From Debaryomyces hansenii CBS767 (lineage: Eukaryota; Ascomycota; Pichiomycetes; Serinales; Debaryomycetaceae): a DNA stretch of 64,000 bases. The first letter of the stretch is position 1. Each line of letters opens with the position of its first letter. The notes beneath the pieces are model-generated. The model ran no database searches. It was given only the letters and a program-made list of their open reading frames with translations, and was not told the origin of the DNA. A program made the translations under genes and the position numbers. Below, piece by piece: positions 1 to 10,100 of the stretch. The stretch covers positions 124,001-188,000 of the forward strand of contig NC_006048.2 of the NCBI RefSeq assembly GCF_000006445.2. Direction: 5' to 3'.

Positions 1-3000
1 CAACCGAATGTTAACGAAATTTTTCAATGGCGAGGAGAGCTCTTCCAAGTTTTTCAAGATCAAGATGTCCCCCGGAGGCAAGTTCTTCCAGGTTTCTTTC
101 AATTTCAGGACCTTTTCAGACATCAATCCGAGGATAATCTGCATCAATGTTGAAAAGTTTTGCAATACGTAGCAGTTATGCGCTATGTGGATCAACCGAG
201 AGATGATGCTGATTCTTTCGAGTTGCGTTTTGGACATCAAAATTTCAGATATAATCCAGTTAACCATTAAGTTAAACCTTGCAATGACCAAATTGACCCC
301 TCTGTTTTTGTGAAAGTAGTCGTCGTTGACGATGATCTCAAGCCAACTGTTCACGGGGACTAGTTCTTTGTTCCACTTAAGTTCGATTAGCTCTTTCCAA
401 TCGATCTCCTGTAGAATATCTTTTTCAATTATGGTGAAGTGGTCCGCTAACGACTTCGAGTCATAGCTCAATAAAAACGAAATATGTGAGTCCGCCTCCA
501 TTACTTTCTCTATTGACAAAATATCCGTAGAAATATAATATCCATTCAAAATAGTTTTAGGTGATGGAAATTGTCTTGGACTGGGCCCATTACTAACGAA
601 GAAAACACTTTCGTTTTTCTTTAATGATCCTCTTGCCGTTTTCTTCTGTGGCGATCTAACAACCATTATATTTTTAACAGGGGTTAAGGGTCTCTCCTGA
701 GTCATATCAACAATATCACTCGGATAATCGTCTATATCCTGAGTGTTGGCATTATTGATTTCATTTAAAATATCTTGGGTGTTATCAGGTGTAATATTAC
801 TCTCGTTTGCTTGTTGCTCCACGTTAGACGCTCCTCTTGGTAATTCCTCGTGCTTTATTTCGTGTTTTGAATCGCTTGAATTTGATTTCTTTCCTTCTAG
901 TTTGTATAATGCATGATCAAGTGGACTGTGTAATTGATAAGATTCATCTGGTATATCTGCTAGTTCTTTCAAGACGAAATTGCTAATTCCTGGTATGGCC
1001 ACTGAATTATTAGATGAATTGTGGCTATTTTGGGTATTTTGTTCATTACATACCATTACAGAGTTTGTCTTCGATCTAGCTGCAACCGAAAAGAACGAAC
1101 TATCCGAAATATCCAGTTGTCTAATTTCTTTCCTGGTGCTTGGAACACGTCTATCAGCCGAGGTACTCGATGCATTATATTCACCAAATGGTAATTCAGT
1201 CAAGGCACATAATGTACTAAACCGAACACTTTTCCTTAATGATGAGGACCTTGAAAGATATGAGCTCATTGACATTGACTCCATGCTTATTCTAGAATCC
1301 AATGCTGGTCTTTGATCATTAATGCCAGCAATAGTACGAAGATCAGCATGGGCCATCTTTTTCCTTAATTCCCCATTATCTGGTTCCTTATTTTTATAGC
1401 TGACTGATCCATTAGAAATTGAAAAAGCTGAATCATAACTAACATAAGACTTTGCAGAGTTTCTGCTATCTTTCCGAAATATTGAACCAGATGAATTTTT
1501 TGATAACGTAGACATGCGTTTCCGGTTGCTATTATTCTTTGTCAAGTTAGCTTCATTAAAACTAATTCTTCTTACCGAATTCTTTTTGATCAGTTGGGGG
1601 CTTAAGGCAATTCCAAGATCTGCGACTTCAGCATTATATTGTGTTATGTTACTAGGTGTTGAGATTGAAGATTCAAATGACTTATTAAATTGATTGTTGA
1701 AAAGGTATTGGGGGTCCGGTGGTAATTGAGAACCAAGGCCAAATGACTGGTCCTGAGTTATTGGAGATTTAGGTTCATCGTCAAAATCGTCCACAGACCC
1801 AGTTGTCTTATTTTCTGAATATTCTAAGTCAAGATTACCCTCATCATTCCAATTGATGCTTGCTGGTCTCTGAAATGAAGATTGATTTGATGCGTCAAAC
1901 GATCTTCCAAATATTTGGTCAACTGGAGTACGGCTTCGCTGGTTATAATTTTCTTTATCGTGACATTGTTCTCCATTAGTTAGCTCATCTGTATTGATCA
2001 AATTATCGATCTTTTTGAGATTTAGCTCTGATAAATCATTAATATCAATTGCCGATGAATCCTCGTTGTCCTCAATATTTTCAATCTTTCCTTGCACAGG
2101 ACTACTGTGAGTTGTGCTTTTTACTCTAGCCTTCTTTGCTGGAGATGCCATTATATCAATTGATTCGTCATCATAAAGATCTACTTTATTATCTTCACGG
2201 TAATCATCAACAGTGACCTCGACAAATTCATCAATTGGATCCGTTTTATTATGTTCATCAATACCATCTATATCCCCTTCGATTATAGTACAAGGAGAAT
2301 CATTGCCAACATAACACCGTATTAAATATTCCAATTCGTCCACAGCTCTGGCACATAGGATATCAACTCTATCCCCAATATTTTCCTCATCATTTTCAGA
2401 CATTACGTTCATTGCATCTTTAATTAAATTATTCATATCCTTACTACCCTGACTATTATCTTTTGTGTGTGATTGATGAGGAGCGTTTGATGAACTATGA
2501 TTAAATGATTTTTTCCATCCATCAACAAACTTTTTCAATGACTTCTTTCTTCCAAAATCATTTGATGCATCATCTGTAGACTTCCCATCCTTAATATAAT
2601 GGTTAGGTTTGTGGAATGGGTCATCCACATTACTTTGTTTGATAACATAGTCCATTTTCTTCGCCGGAGTAGGAGGTAAAATCGAGCTCACTTTCGAAGA
2701 AGGAAGTTTTACATTACCATTTGTCGAAAACCCAATGTTTTCCATTTTAATCGGAGAAAGCTTATAGTTTGAATTTATATTTTCTTTATTCTTAATTGGA
2801 GTCACCATGCCATGCTGCGTTTCTTCAGGAATCTGTTGCTTATTCTGTGAAGTTTTCTTTAATCCTAACGATGAATCTTGAAGATTCATATGATTATGTT
2901 TTGTGTTTGATGATAACGGCTTCCTTTCCACGGTTACATCTTTCAATTTTTTGTCTTTGAGTTCCTGTAGTTTTGTATTTACTGAAAGTCTAGATGACCG

Positions 3001-3981
3001 ATGGTGGAGCAACAAATTGTTTACAGAAAGTTGTGGGTTTTCATCATTACCATTGGTACCGAAAATAAGACATTTATGCTGGATCTTTGGATCATATAAT
3101 GATAACATGGCAGATCTTCTATATGAAGCATTTGTATGAATGGACATTTCAGTATTGCTTTTGGATAACTTCTTGACGTTTGAAATCTCAAATATCATAG
3201 GTAATTTATATTGTAAAACATCATCTGATATTATACCAAGGTCAATATCTACATTCCAAAACTCGTTGAGTAAAGAAATCCAGTGAATTTTTAAATCTTT
3301 TAACACTTTTTGTTCGAAAAACATATCATCTGTAACTAGATTCGATTCATTTGTTATTTGATTCATGTTATAAGTGAATATATCACATAAGTGGTTATTA
3401 GAGTCAAAATCGTCAACAAAGTAGTTTAACATCCAATGTCTCAACACTACGAAAGTTCTTAATAATACCAATTTACCAATTTTTACACTTGCTTCGTTAT
3501 TCGAATTGATATACTGTAACGACCATATCAATCTTATCAATAACATATTCATCACCTTTTCACTATCAACAAATATTCTGTATGTAAGGAAGAAATCACA
3601 AATCAAATTATAGTCAATTATCTCTGGTGATGTCAATTGTACTATCAATGCCTTCAAAGTACCATGGTTTATTAATTCCGGATTATTGTGGTCAAATTTG
3701 ACTATGTCGTCTGCCTTTGGATTAAGACTGGGGAACACATTCTCATCATCAAATATAGATTCATCGTGCTCGTTGTACATGAATTCTGGATGTATCATTC
3801 CGGGTTCCACTTCCTGAATGTCCATTTCTTTGTTTTCCTCTGTATTGGCTTCGTAGAATACGTTTTCTTCGTTGATGCTTCGTTGATCTCTATTATCCAT
3901 CATGCCACTTCCATCATCAGATGTCTCGAGAATACTATTTTCCATTGGCATTTCACCTCTGAAATGTTGGTCAATATCCAT
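1..3981 (-). CDS. LTE1: Lte1-like guanine nucleotide exchange factor, 3' end outside window
   Basis: An open frame runs from the ATG at 3981 to the window edge (1327 codons, no stop), so the C-terminus is missing. Residues about 102-205 form a RasGEF N-terminal domain (INHGTLKALIVQLTSPE, LICDFFLTYRIF). A long Ser/Asn-rich linker follows, and from about residue 1165 a RasGEF catalytic domain begins (SLADHFTIIEKDILQEIDW; the last visible residues contain LSSPLKNFVNIR). N-terminal RasGEF_N plus C-terminal RasGEF around a long linker is the Lte1 layout; in S. cerevisiae Lte1 promotes mitotic exit and spindle-position control at the bud cortex. The linker contains an SPAKK-type Cdk site. Upstream in frame there is a stop and no earlier ATG, which supports this start. 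Cdc25-type exchange factors are the alternative but lack this N-terminal position. Confidence 0.88.
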   Translation of the reverse strand, partial: MDIDQHFRGEMPMENSILETSDDGSGMMDNRDQRSINEENVFYEANTEENKEMDIQEVEPGMIHPEFMYNEHDESIFDDENVFPSLNPKADDIVKFDHNNPELINHGTLKALIVQLTSPEIIDYNLICDFFLTYRIFVDSEKVMNMLLIRLIWSLQYINSNNEASVKIGKLVLLRTFVVLRHWMLNYFVDDFDSNNHLCDIFTYNMNQITNESNLVTDDMFFEQKVLKDLKIHWISLLNEFWNVDIDLGIISDDVLQYKLPMIFEISNVKKLSKSNTEMSIHTNASYRRSAMLSLYDPKIQHKCLIFGTNGNDENPQLSVNNLLLHHRSSRLSVNTKLQELKDKKLKDVTVERKPLSSNTKHNHMNLQDSSLGLKKTSQNKQQIPEETQHGMVTPIKNKENINSNYKLSPIKMENIGFSTNGNVKLPSSKVSSILPPTPAKKMDYVIKQSNVDDPFHKPNHYIKDGKSTDDASNDFGRKKSLKKFVDGWKKSFNHSSSNAPHQSHTKDNSQGSKDMNNLIKDAMNVMSENDEENIGDRVDILCARAVDELEYLIRCYVGNDSPCTIIEGDIDGIDEHNKTDPIDEFVEVTVDDYREDNKVDLYDDESIDIMASPAKKARVKSTTHSSPVQGKIENIEDNEDSSAIDINDLSELNLKKIDNLINTDELTNGEQCHDKENYNQRSRTPVDQIFGRSFDASNQSSFQRPASINWNDEGNLDLEYSENKTTGSVDDFDDEPKSPITQDQSFGLGSQLPPDPQYLFNNQFNKSFESSISTPSNITQYNAEVADLGIALSPQLIKKNSVRRISFNEANLTKNNSNRKRMSTLSKNSSGSIFRKDSRNSAKSYVSYDSAFSISNGSVSYKNKEPDNGELRKKMAHADLRTIAGINDQRPALDSRISMESMSMSSYLSRSSSLRKSVRFSTLCALTELPFGEYNASSTSADRRVPSTRKEIRQLDISDSSFFSVAARSKTNSVMVCNEQNTQNSHNSSNNSVAIPGISNFVLKELADIPDESYQLHSPLDHALYKLEGKKSNSSDSKHEIKHEELPRGASNVEQQANESNITPDNTQDILNEINNANTQDIDDYPSDIVDMTQERPLTPVKNIMVVRSPQKKTARGSLKKNESVFFVSNGPSPRQFPSPKTILNGYYISTDILSIEKVMEADSHISFLLSYDSKSLADHFTIIEKDILQEIDWKELIELKWNKELVPVNSWLEIIVNDDYFHKNRGVNLVIARFNLMVNWIISEILMSKTQLERISIISRLIHIAHNCYVLQNFSTLMQIILGLMSEKVLKLKETWKNLPPGDILILKNLEELSSPLKNFVNIRL

Positions 3982-4420
3982 TACAATAAAATGGCAATAT
4001 TGTATTCCACTTGAAGCCACTTGATGGAATATGGGTTCCTTCGAGGTTGCAGTAGAACTAGATGCTACTTATATATCTATTCCAGATATATATTATGTTT
4101 AATATAGCCAAAAAAAACTCGAGATGGACTCAACTATTCAATGATATGAAAATTGTTTCCGTTTAGTGTTTACACTAAGAAAATATCCGTAAATATGGTT
4201 GTTGCTGGCACCGGTTTGTTTTCTTTGCAGAATGTTTATGTTTTTAATTTACACGATTGTTTATTTTTGACGCGAAATGTATCAGTCGAATGCTTACGTA
4301 AGTTATGTTCATGATATAAATCAGGCCATCTACTATATGGTAAATTAATTAATAGTAAAGATCTTAAGATCTGATAGAGGACGCTGTAGTTAATGCATAT
4401 ATAATAAATAAAATTGGGAG
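3982..4420. promoter_or_regulatory. LTE1 upstream region with cell-cycle-like motifs and palindromes
   Basis: No gene is seen in this stretch between LTE1 and the SLX9 3' end. It contains a perfect 7-2-7 inverted repeat at 4163-4178 that includes a forkhead-like TGTTTAC (4167-4173), an SCB/MCB hybrid ACGCGAAA at 4270-4277, the palindrome CTTACGTAAG at 4293-4302 (bZIP-like) and a perfect 14-bp palindrome at 4359-4372. Factor assignments are inferred from S. cerevisiae motif knowledge. Confidence 0.4.
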
Positions 4421-5048
4421 CTATTGGTTTTGTATATTTTGAGCAATAGCATCTTTTAAAGCACTGAAAGGCGACGATCTGAACTGAGGGTTTTTCAAGA
4501 CATTGGTGAAGTTCTTACTCTCTTGGGTCATGATTTTAGCATGCCCCGTTTGTTTGGTTGCATTGGGCAAGTTTGCGGAGGCCTTGGTCGATTTGATAAA
4601 TTTTGTCAGCTTGTGGTCGTTCGGTTTGTGAGCAGCAGCGGATGGATCAATTACGTTTGTAGTTTCGGGCAAATTTTGGAGTAACTCGTCCATTTTTGGC
4701 TTGAGTTCGTTTCTTGCATTTCTCTTACGGCGTCTCAATGCAGACTTGGATATATTACTGGATGTGTTTAAAGTAGAGGAATCGAATTTTTGCGAGAAGT
4801 TTTGAGACTTATTTAATTGTTTGTCTTTCTTGGTAACTTTCAGTAATTTCAAAAATGGGTTTTCATGGTAATCTGACTCCTGTCCGTTATTTTCCTCCTT
4901 CAACTCTGCTATTTTTCCTGACAAATTCGACTTTGTATTCGATTTTGCATGCTTGTCCCGCAAGGTTGTTCTCTTCTTCACAGCCTGTTTCAAACATGTT
5001 AGTATATGTTTCGGTTGGCCTACCATATAACTCGAGTATACATACCAT
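4421..5048 (-). CDS. SLX9: Slx9-like ribosome biogenesis protein, spliced with an ATG-only first exon
   Basis: The coding sequence is exon 1 at 5048-5046 (only ATG) joined to exon 2 at 4984-4421, giving 188 residues. The spliced protein starts MAVKKRTTLRDK, close to the S. cerevisiae Slx9 start (MVAKKRNTLRSK). The family signature SKSALRRRKRNARNELKPKM lies in the middle, followed by DELLQNLP. Slx9 binds pre-40S particles and U3-containing pre-ribosomes in the nucleolus and helps 18S rRNA maturation and 40S export. An in-frame ATG inside the intron (5026) would give a 201-residue product from unspliced RNA, but that start lacks the conserved N-terminus. The protein is Lys-rich and low in hydrophobic core, as usual for the family. 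Confidence 0.88.
4985..5045 (-). other. SLX9 intron, 61 nt
   Basis: On the minus strand the donor GTATGT starts at 5045, the branch point TACTAAC lies at 5004-4998 and the acceptor CAG ends at 4985. It interrupts the gene directly after the start codon (phase 0). Removing it restores the conserved N-terminus. Confidence 0.9.
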
Positions 5049-5332
5049 ATTGTAAGCTAGAATATATTAGATACGTAAGTCTTTCCTTCAATTACAATCG
5101 ATCAATGATAAAAAAATCCGATGGGATGGCAGGTTAACCTGCAACATATTGAACCTGCAAATAGCTTTTTTTTTTGCATTCAAATCGAATACACCGTACA
5201 AGAGGTAGTAGATATTAGTTCGATAAACGATCTAGTCATCGTAATTATAGAGTGTATACCATCTATAGGCTGATTGGTTAGATCTACAAAAACCGTCTAC
5301 TGTTTTTAAAATTTTTGATTCAAATATACTTT

Positions 5333-6829
5333 TTATGGAATTGCTGCAAGAATTAATAAAATCAGAGAAATTACACCTATGTAGATAATTTTCGGTAATT
5401 GAAAACTTTGATGAAATTTTAGTATGGTCAGATCAATACTGCTGGAACCATCGCTTGTCTTTTCAATGGTGGTTTCGTTCTTTTCTGTATCATTTAGTCT
5501 TTGGGTAGTTTTCAAATTGTGACATTTCTTTCTATTCAAAAAGGACTCGGGCAACATGTCCAAACTAGCCAATCTTTTGAAATCCCATTCGATGGAATCT
5601 TCAGTCTTGAAACACCAGAAAATCCATCCATCTCCGTTCTTCTCAAAGGTTTCAAATTGAGCTTTAATGAACTCTTTAGTATTATTTTTAAATTCCTCTG
5701 ACCACGAGTCGAAATCAGAATGATTTTTGCAGCTTCCGACAGGCTTAGTGTTTGAAAAAGTACCATCATACCTTGCTCCTATCCCAACACCATTGATATA
5801 CTTAGTACAATCTGTAAAAGCACCAGAAAACTCGCCAACAATTCTGTGATGTGGTTGAAGAGCCATTGCTGCACCCTGATCTTCAACATTCTTAATATGT
5901 TGGTCAATGTTCAACGCAATTTGATGTTCTGAGAAAATTTCGTAGAGGTGATGGTCAATAGTGATATTGGGGTACACACTTGAATCATTCATAAACCTAT
6001 CCCAGGAACCGATTGGCAAAAATCCATCGTGGAAATACAAGTTAGCTTTTACACTATTGTCTCTGGCACACTGATAAGCGTATTCATAAAACTCGCGCAA
6101 GTCATCCTTGTCAAGTATAAACGCAAATGGCTCATTTACTACTTCAATACTTGTTACAATGTCCTCATACTCTTCTCCACCGTACTTATTGAAGAAATAA
6201 TCCATCACGTCGTATGTTAAGTCCATATTTTCTCCTCCATTCAACCACGTAGGATCGGTCCGTTTTCCCGAATTATCAAACCCATTTTGCGACCCTGGCA
6301 TGCCGTGAATATCAATTTGAACCTGCAAGTCGTACTTATCAGCCCATTCTATAGCCTGGTCCAAGTAGTATTCTTGTCCCTGAACATAGGGATCATCGGC
6401 AAGCAAGCCGAAAGCCCAATAACCAATGGGTATTCTCACCAAATTTATTCCATGATCTACTATATCCTGGAAATCGTCCTCTGTATAAAACGAGGACCAA
6501 TGCTCTTCTAAAGCCTTTTCTGCTTCTCTTTTACCCAATAGTTTTGTGTATGTATACTCATCCACAGGCATCTCTCCCATTTTTTCATAAACTTCTTCAA
6601 ATAAACTTGGAACAATCCATGGCTCTAAGACCAACCATCCTCCAAGACTGACACCGAATGTTTTTTGACAATAGTCCAATTGGTATTTACTCCCATTTTT
6701 GGTTCTTATTTTTGGTTCTTTACGGACATGTGAATAATCTGAGTCCAAGTCATACGTCCCCTGAAATTGCCCAAGCACAGTTGTTAAACCATTCAAAAGT
6801 AAAATGATAATTTTAATACTTCTGAACAT
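5333..6829 (-). CDS. EXG2: GPI-type exo-1,3-beta-glucanase, GH5 family
   Basis: A 498-residue secreted glycoside hydrolase. Residues 1-20 form a signal peptide. The GH5 (Exg) catalytic domain follows, with GVSLGGWLVLEPWI near residue 59, the acid/base Glu in VVNEPFAF (E233) and the nucleophile Glu in RIVGEFSGAF (E333). The C-terminus is a Ser-rich stretch followed by a hydrophobic tail (residues about 478-498), which is a typical GPI-attachment signal and distinguishes Exg2-type enzymes from soluble Exg1/Spr1. It would hydrolyse exposed beta-1,3-glucan ends during cell-wall remodelling at the cell surface. It is transcribed divergently from FHL1. The exact paralogue (EXG2 versus another EXG) is inferred mainly from the GPI-like tail. 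Confidence 0.87.
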   Translation of the reverse strand: MFRSIKIIILLLNGLTTVLGQFQGTYDLDSDYSHVRKEPKIRTKNGSKYQLDYCQKTFGVSLGGWLVLEPWIVPSLFEEVYEKMGEMPVDEYTYTKLLGKREAEKALEEHWSSFYTEDDFQDIVDHGINLVRIPIGYWAFGLLADDPYVQGQEYYLDQAIEWADKYDLQVQIDIHGMPGSQNGFDNSGKRTDPTWLNGGENMDLTYDVMDYFFNKYGGEEYEDIVTSIEVVNEPFAFILDKDDLREFYEYAYQCARDNSVKANLYFHDGFLPIGSWDRFMNDSSVYPNITIDHHLYEIFSEHQIALNIDQHIKNVEDQGAAMALQPHHRIVGEFSGAFTDCTKYINGVGIGARYDGTFSNTKPVGSCKNHSDFDSWSEEFKNNTKEFIKAQFETFEKNGDGWIFWCFKTEDSIEWDFKRLASLDMLPESFLNRKKCHNLKTTQRLNDTEKNETTIEKTSDGSSSIDLTILKFHQSFQLPKIIYIGVISLILLILAAIP

Positions 6830-7150
6830 TATTGCCTGTCAAATGTTTGAAATAATATAAACAAGACTATATTAAAAGACCATCTTACCATCTTTCTGGA
6901 ACCACAAATCAAATAGTTGCAAATAGAATCTATTAGTGAAACAATATATGCAGGACGCTATAACAAAGATGAAAAGTAATTTTAAAAACATAACATTATA
7001 GTGATAAACGAACTATTGAACTAGATAACATCGCTAACGTGGACAAGATAGGTAACCCCATTTACAAGTCAAATAGACTACATATAAATTATAATATCAC
7101 TAAATAGACAATTACGGTGGGTCAAAAATAGTGATATAATTGTTCTGTTC
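6830..7150. promoter_or_regulatory. Divergent promoter region, EXG2 / FHL1
   Basis: These 321 bp separate two divergent start codons. The sequence is AT-rich with no open frame or recognised RNA gene; it must hold both promoters. I see no strong named motif. Confidence 0.5.
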
Positions 7151-10100
7151 ATGATGAGTAGTTTGTCTCTAGGCGATGACTCCCTTACAAGCAGTAAGAA
7201 GGAACAAGATTCGCTCGAAGATAAAAATTTAAAAGGAAACTTAGGTAAACAAGAGGATAATAATAAAATAGGTGGAGTTGACATTGAGAGAGAAGCAGAT
7301 GCTCAAAGTTTAGACTTAGATGATGAGATAAATAGCATATTAAATGATAATGAGGAAAACCATAAGGCACATAGGAAACAAGGTGCTGAGACTAAAAACG
7401 ACGAGGATATAGCTACGCAGATGAGTTTACCGGATTTGCAAGATTTAGATATTGGGCCGCTAGATAAAATACAGAACCCAATGAACAAGATTGTACTCGA
7501 TTTTGATGATACCAGTAAAACTGTCAGCAATTCTCAATCTCCCAATCCAGTTGACGAAGAGACGTATGACAGATACAAAAATTCAACATCACAAGTGGAT
7601 ATAAGAAGAAACCTGTCGCTAGTGCCGATAACGAGTGAGGCGGCCTTGGGGTCTTCCAATCATGAAGATGATAAGGATAGCTCTAAGATTTCTGCGTATG
7701 CGAGACTAGATTTTGAAAACTTCACCTTTTTCGTGCAAACTTTGCAAGTAATATTGGGAAGAAAGTCTAACGACGAGTTATTGCAGAGTTCGCATCATGC
7801 AGTTGACGTCCACTTAAGTTCTACAAAGGCAATATCTAGAAGACATGCGAAAATATTCTATAATTTCGGCACACAACGATTTGAATTATCAGTATTGGGA
7901 AGAAATGGTGCATTTGTCGATGATGCATTCACAGAAAAGGGAATAACAGTTCCATTGGCTGATGGAACTAAAATACAGATAGGCGATATACCTTTCGCCT
8001 TCGTGCTACCTTCGATTGATTCCAACACTAATGACAATTCAGCGGGAACTGCTAAACAATTCAATCCTAGTGATGCAATTAACTTAAGGTCAAACCTCTA
8101 TAAGGTTTCAGAGTCTCCTTCGAAGAATGATCAAAAGCCAAAACAATCAAAGGAAGCCGATAAACCAAGAGAAGAATCTAAGTCTAACATACTGCAGTCT
8201 CCATCAAATTCAAATTCAGATAATTCTAGTCATACTTCACGGAGGACGTCGCAGTCCAAATCTAATACATCAAGACGATTGTCGGGTGCCAGGAAGAAGT
8301 CAGTTACCAATGATGAAATTGATGACATATTAAATGAATTGGAAACGAATTCTATCAACGCAATAGATGAAGAAGAATCCGAATTACTTGATTCAGAAAT
8401 TCAATCTATCTTAAATGATCCTGATAGCCATGGTCAAGACGAAGAGATGGATTTAGACGAAGAGAATTTACTAAAGCTAACTCAATTTAATGAAGCTTCA
8501 AATGAAGAAGACGAAATAGATAAGTTAGTTCAGCAGCATAATCTTGAACAAGGTGTGACATGGGATGAAGATGAACTAGATAGGGAAGATGAAAATGATG
8601 ATGATATGCATGATATTGATTTAGATTTATCAGTCCTAGATCAAGAGATCGCAACTCTAGCTCCTCTAATAGATGCACACCACCAGGACTTAATGAAAGA
8701 GAAGGAGGAAAAGAGAAAACAGTTAGAACAAGAAAAAAGGAAAAAAGAACTGCAACAACTTAGGAAGATGGCCGGGAAAAAGCTACCATTTAATAAGCCA
8801 AAGGTCAAACCAAGCACAGGGTCTGTATCGCAGCCGCCTACTCGTTCAACTCCACTCATGGGGAAGCCTGCAGTTCCAAGAATGGGACGTCCAGCTTCTA
8901 TCCAGCCTCCTGCATCAAGATTATATGGTAGGCAAGCGCCGATAAATGGATTGTCTAAGGCTCAATTGGTAGATAATAGATTAACAACGATGTCCTCTCC
9001 GTTAGCTGGCCTTCCAACGCATCTAGTTGCTCAAGGATCAGCGAATTCAGGATTGCCATTGAAAATCGCTCAGGGTACCCATCATTCTATGGCACATTTA
9101 GTCAACAGCCAGATGTCAAAGCCATTGATGCCTCCTAAGCCACCGGCTCCAAAACTTGATGTTCAACTCCAAACAATAACTTCATCAACATCTTCTACTA
9201 TTCGAATCCCTATACGAGCAATCACTATAGACTCTAAAGTAGAATTACCTCCTGTATGTGTGCCAAAGAATTTAACTGAACAAAAGGACACACCGAAGGT
9301 TCCTAAAAGAAGGAAAGATATCAACCAGATTAAAAAAGCTGCTAAAAGTATTTATACAATTGATGAAATCCCAGAACATTATAGGATTAAACCAACGTTA
9401 TCATATCCTTTAATGATTACGAACGTCTTAAAGTCTAAAGGTGGGGATATAGGCTTAACACTTTCTGAAATAAATGAATCAATCAAAGAAATTTATCCAT
9501 ACTACAAATATTGCCCTGACGGCTGGCAGGCGTCGGTGAGCCATAATGTTACTTTGAATAAAATATTCAAGAGGATATCCAAAAAAGAATATGATGCAAA
9601 TTGGACATGGGGAATAGATGACGCCTATATTGCGGAAAGAGAAAAAGTGAAACAGAAACAACAAGAAATGGCCGCGGCAAAGGCTAAGGCAGCAGCTATC
9701 AAGGCAGAAGAATTAAAACAGAAGCAGAGGTTGGAAGCACAGCAAGGCACTACCCACAATATTGTTGGAAGAAACTTTGCTTCTCCTTATGGGTTATCTC
9801 CATTGAATGCTGGACTCCGAATGCCGCAATCACAATTCATTTCTCAACTCCAACAAAAGCAAATGGGTAGTGCTAACACTAACGGTCAAAAACCAAAGAC
9901 AATTGCGGAACTTGCCAGTGAAATTAGGAGGGACGGCTTGATTGGGTCTAAAGCACCACTATATTTTAAACCACAATCAACTTTACAAGTAAATAGTAGT
10001 GGTGAATTAGTGAAGCGTAATGACATACCTGCTACAGTTTCTTCTCCTGCCGCTTCTACCGTATCACAGCAACCACAGGTAACTACCAATACAATCAAAG

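Noticed and set aside
980..1315. 111-codon plus-strand open frame, and similar ones at 2903 and 3688
   Set aside because: They lie opposite the LTE1 coding sequence, have no homology, and at least the first begins at a non-ATG codon.
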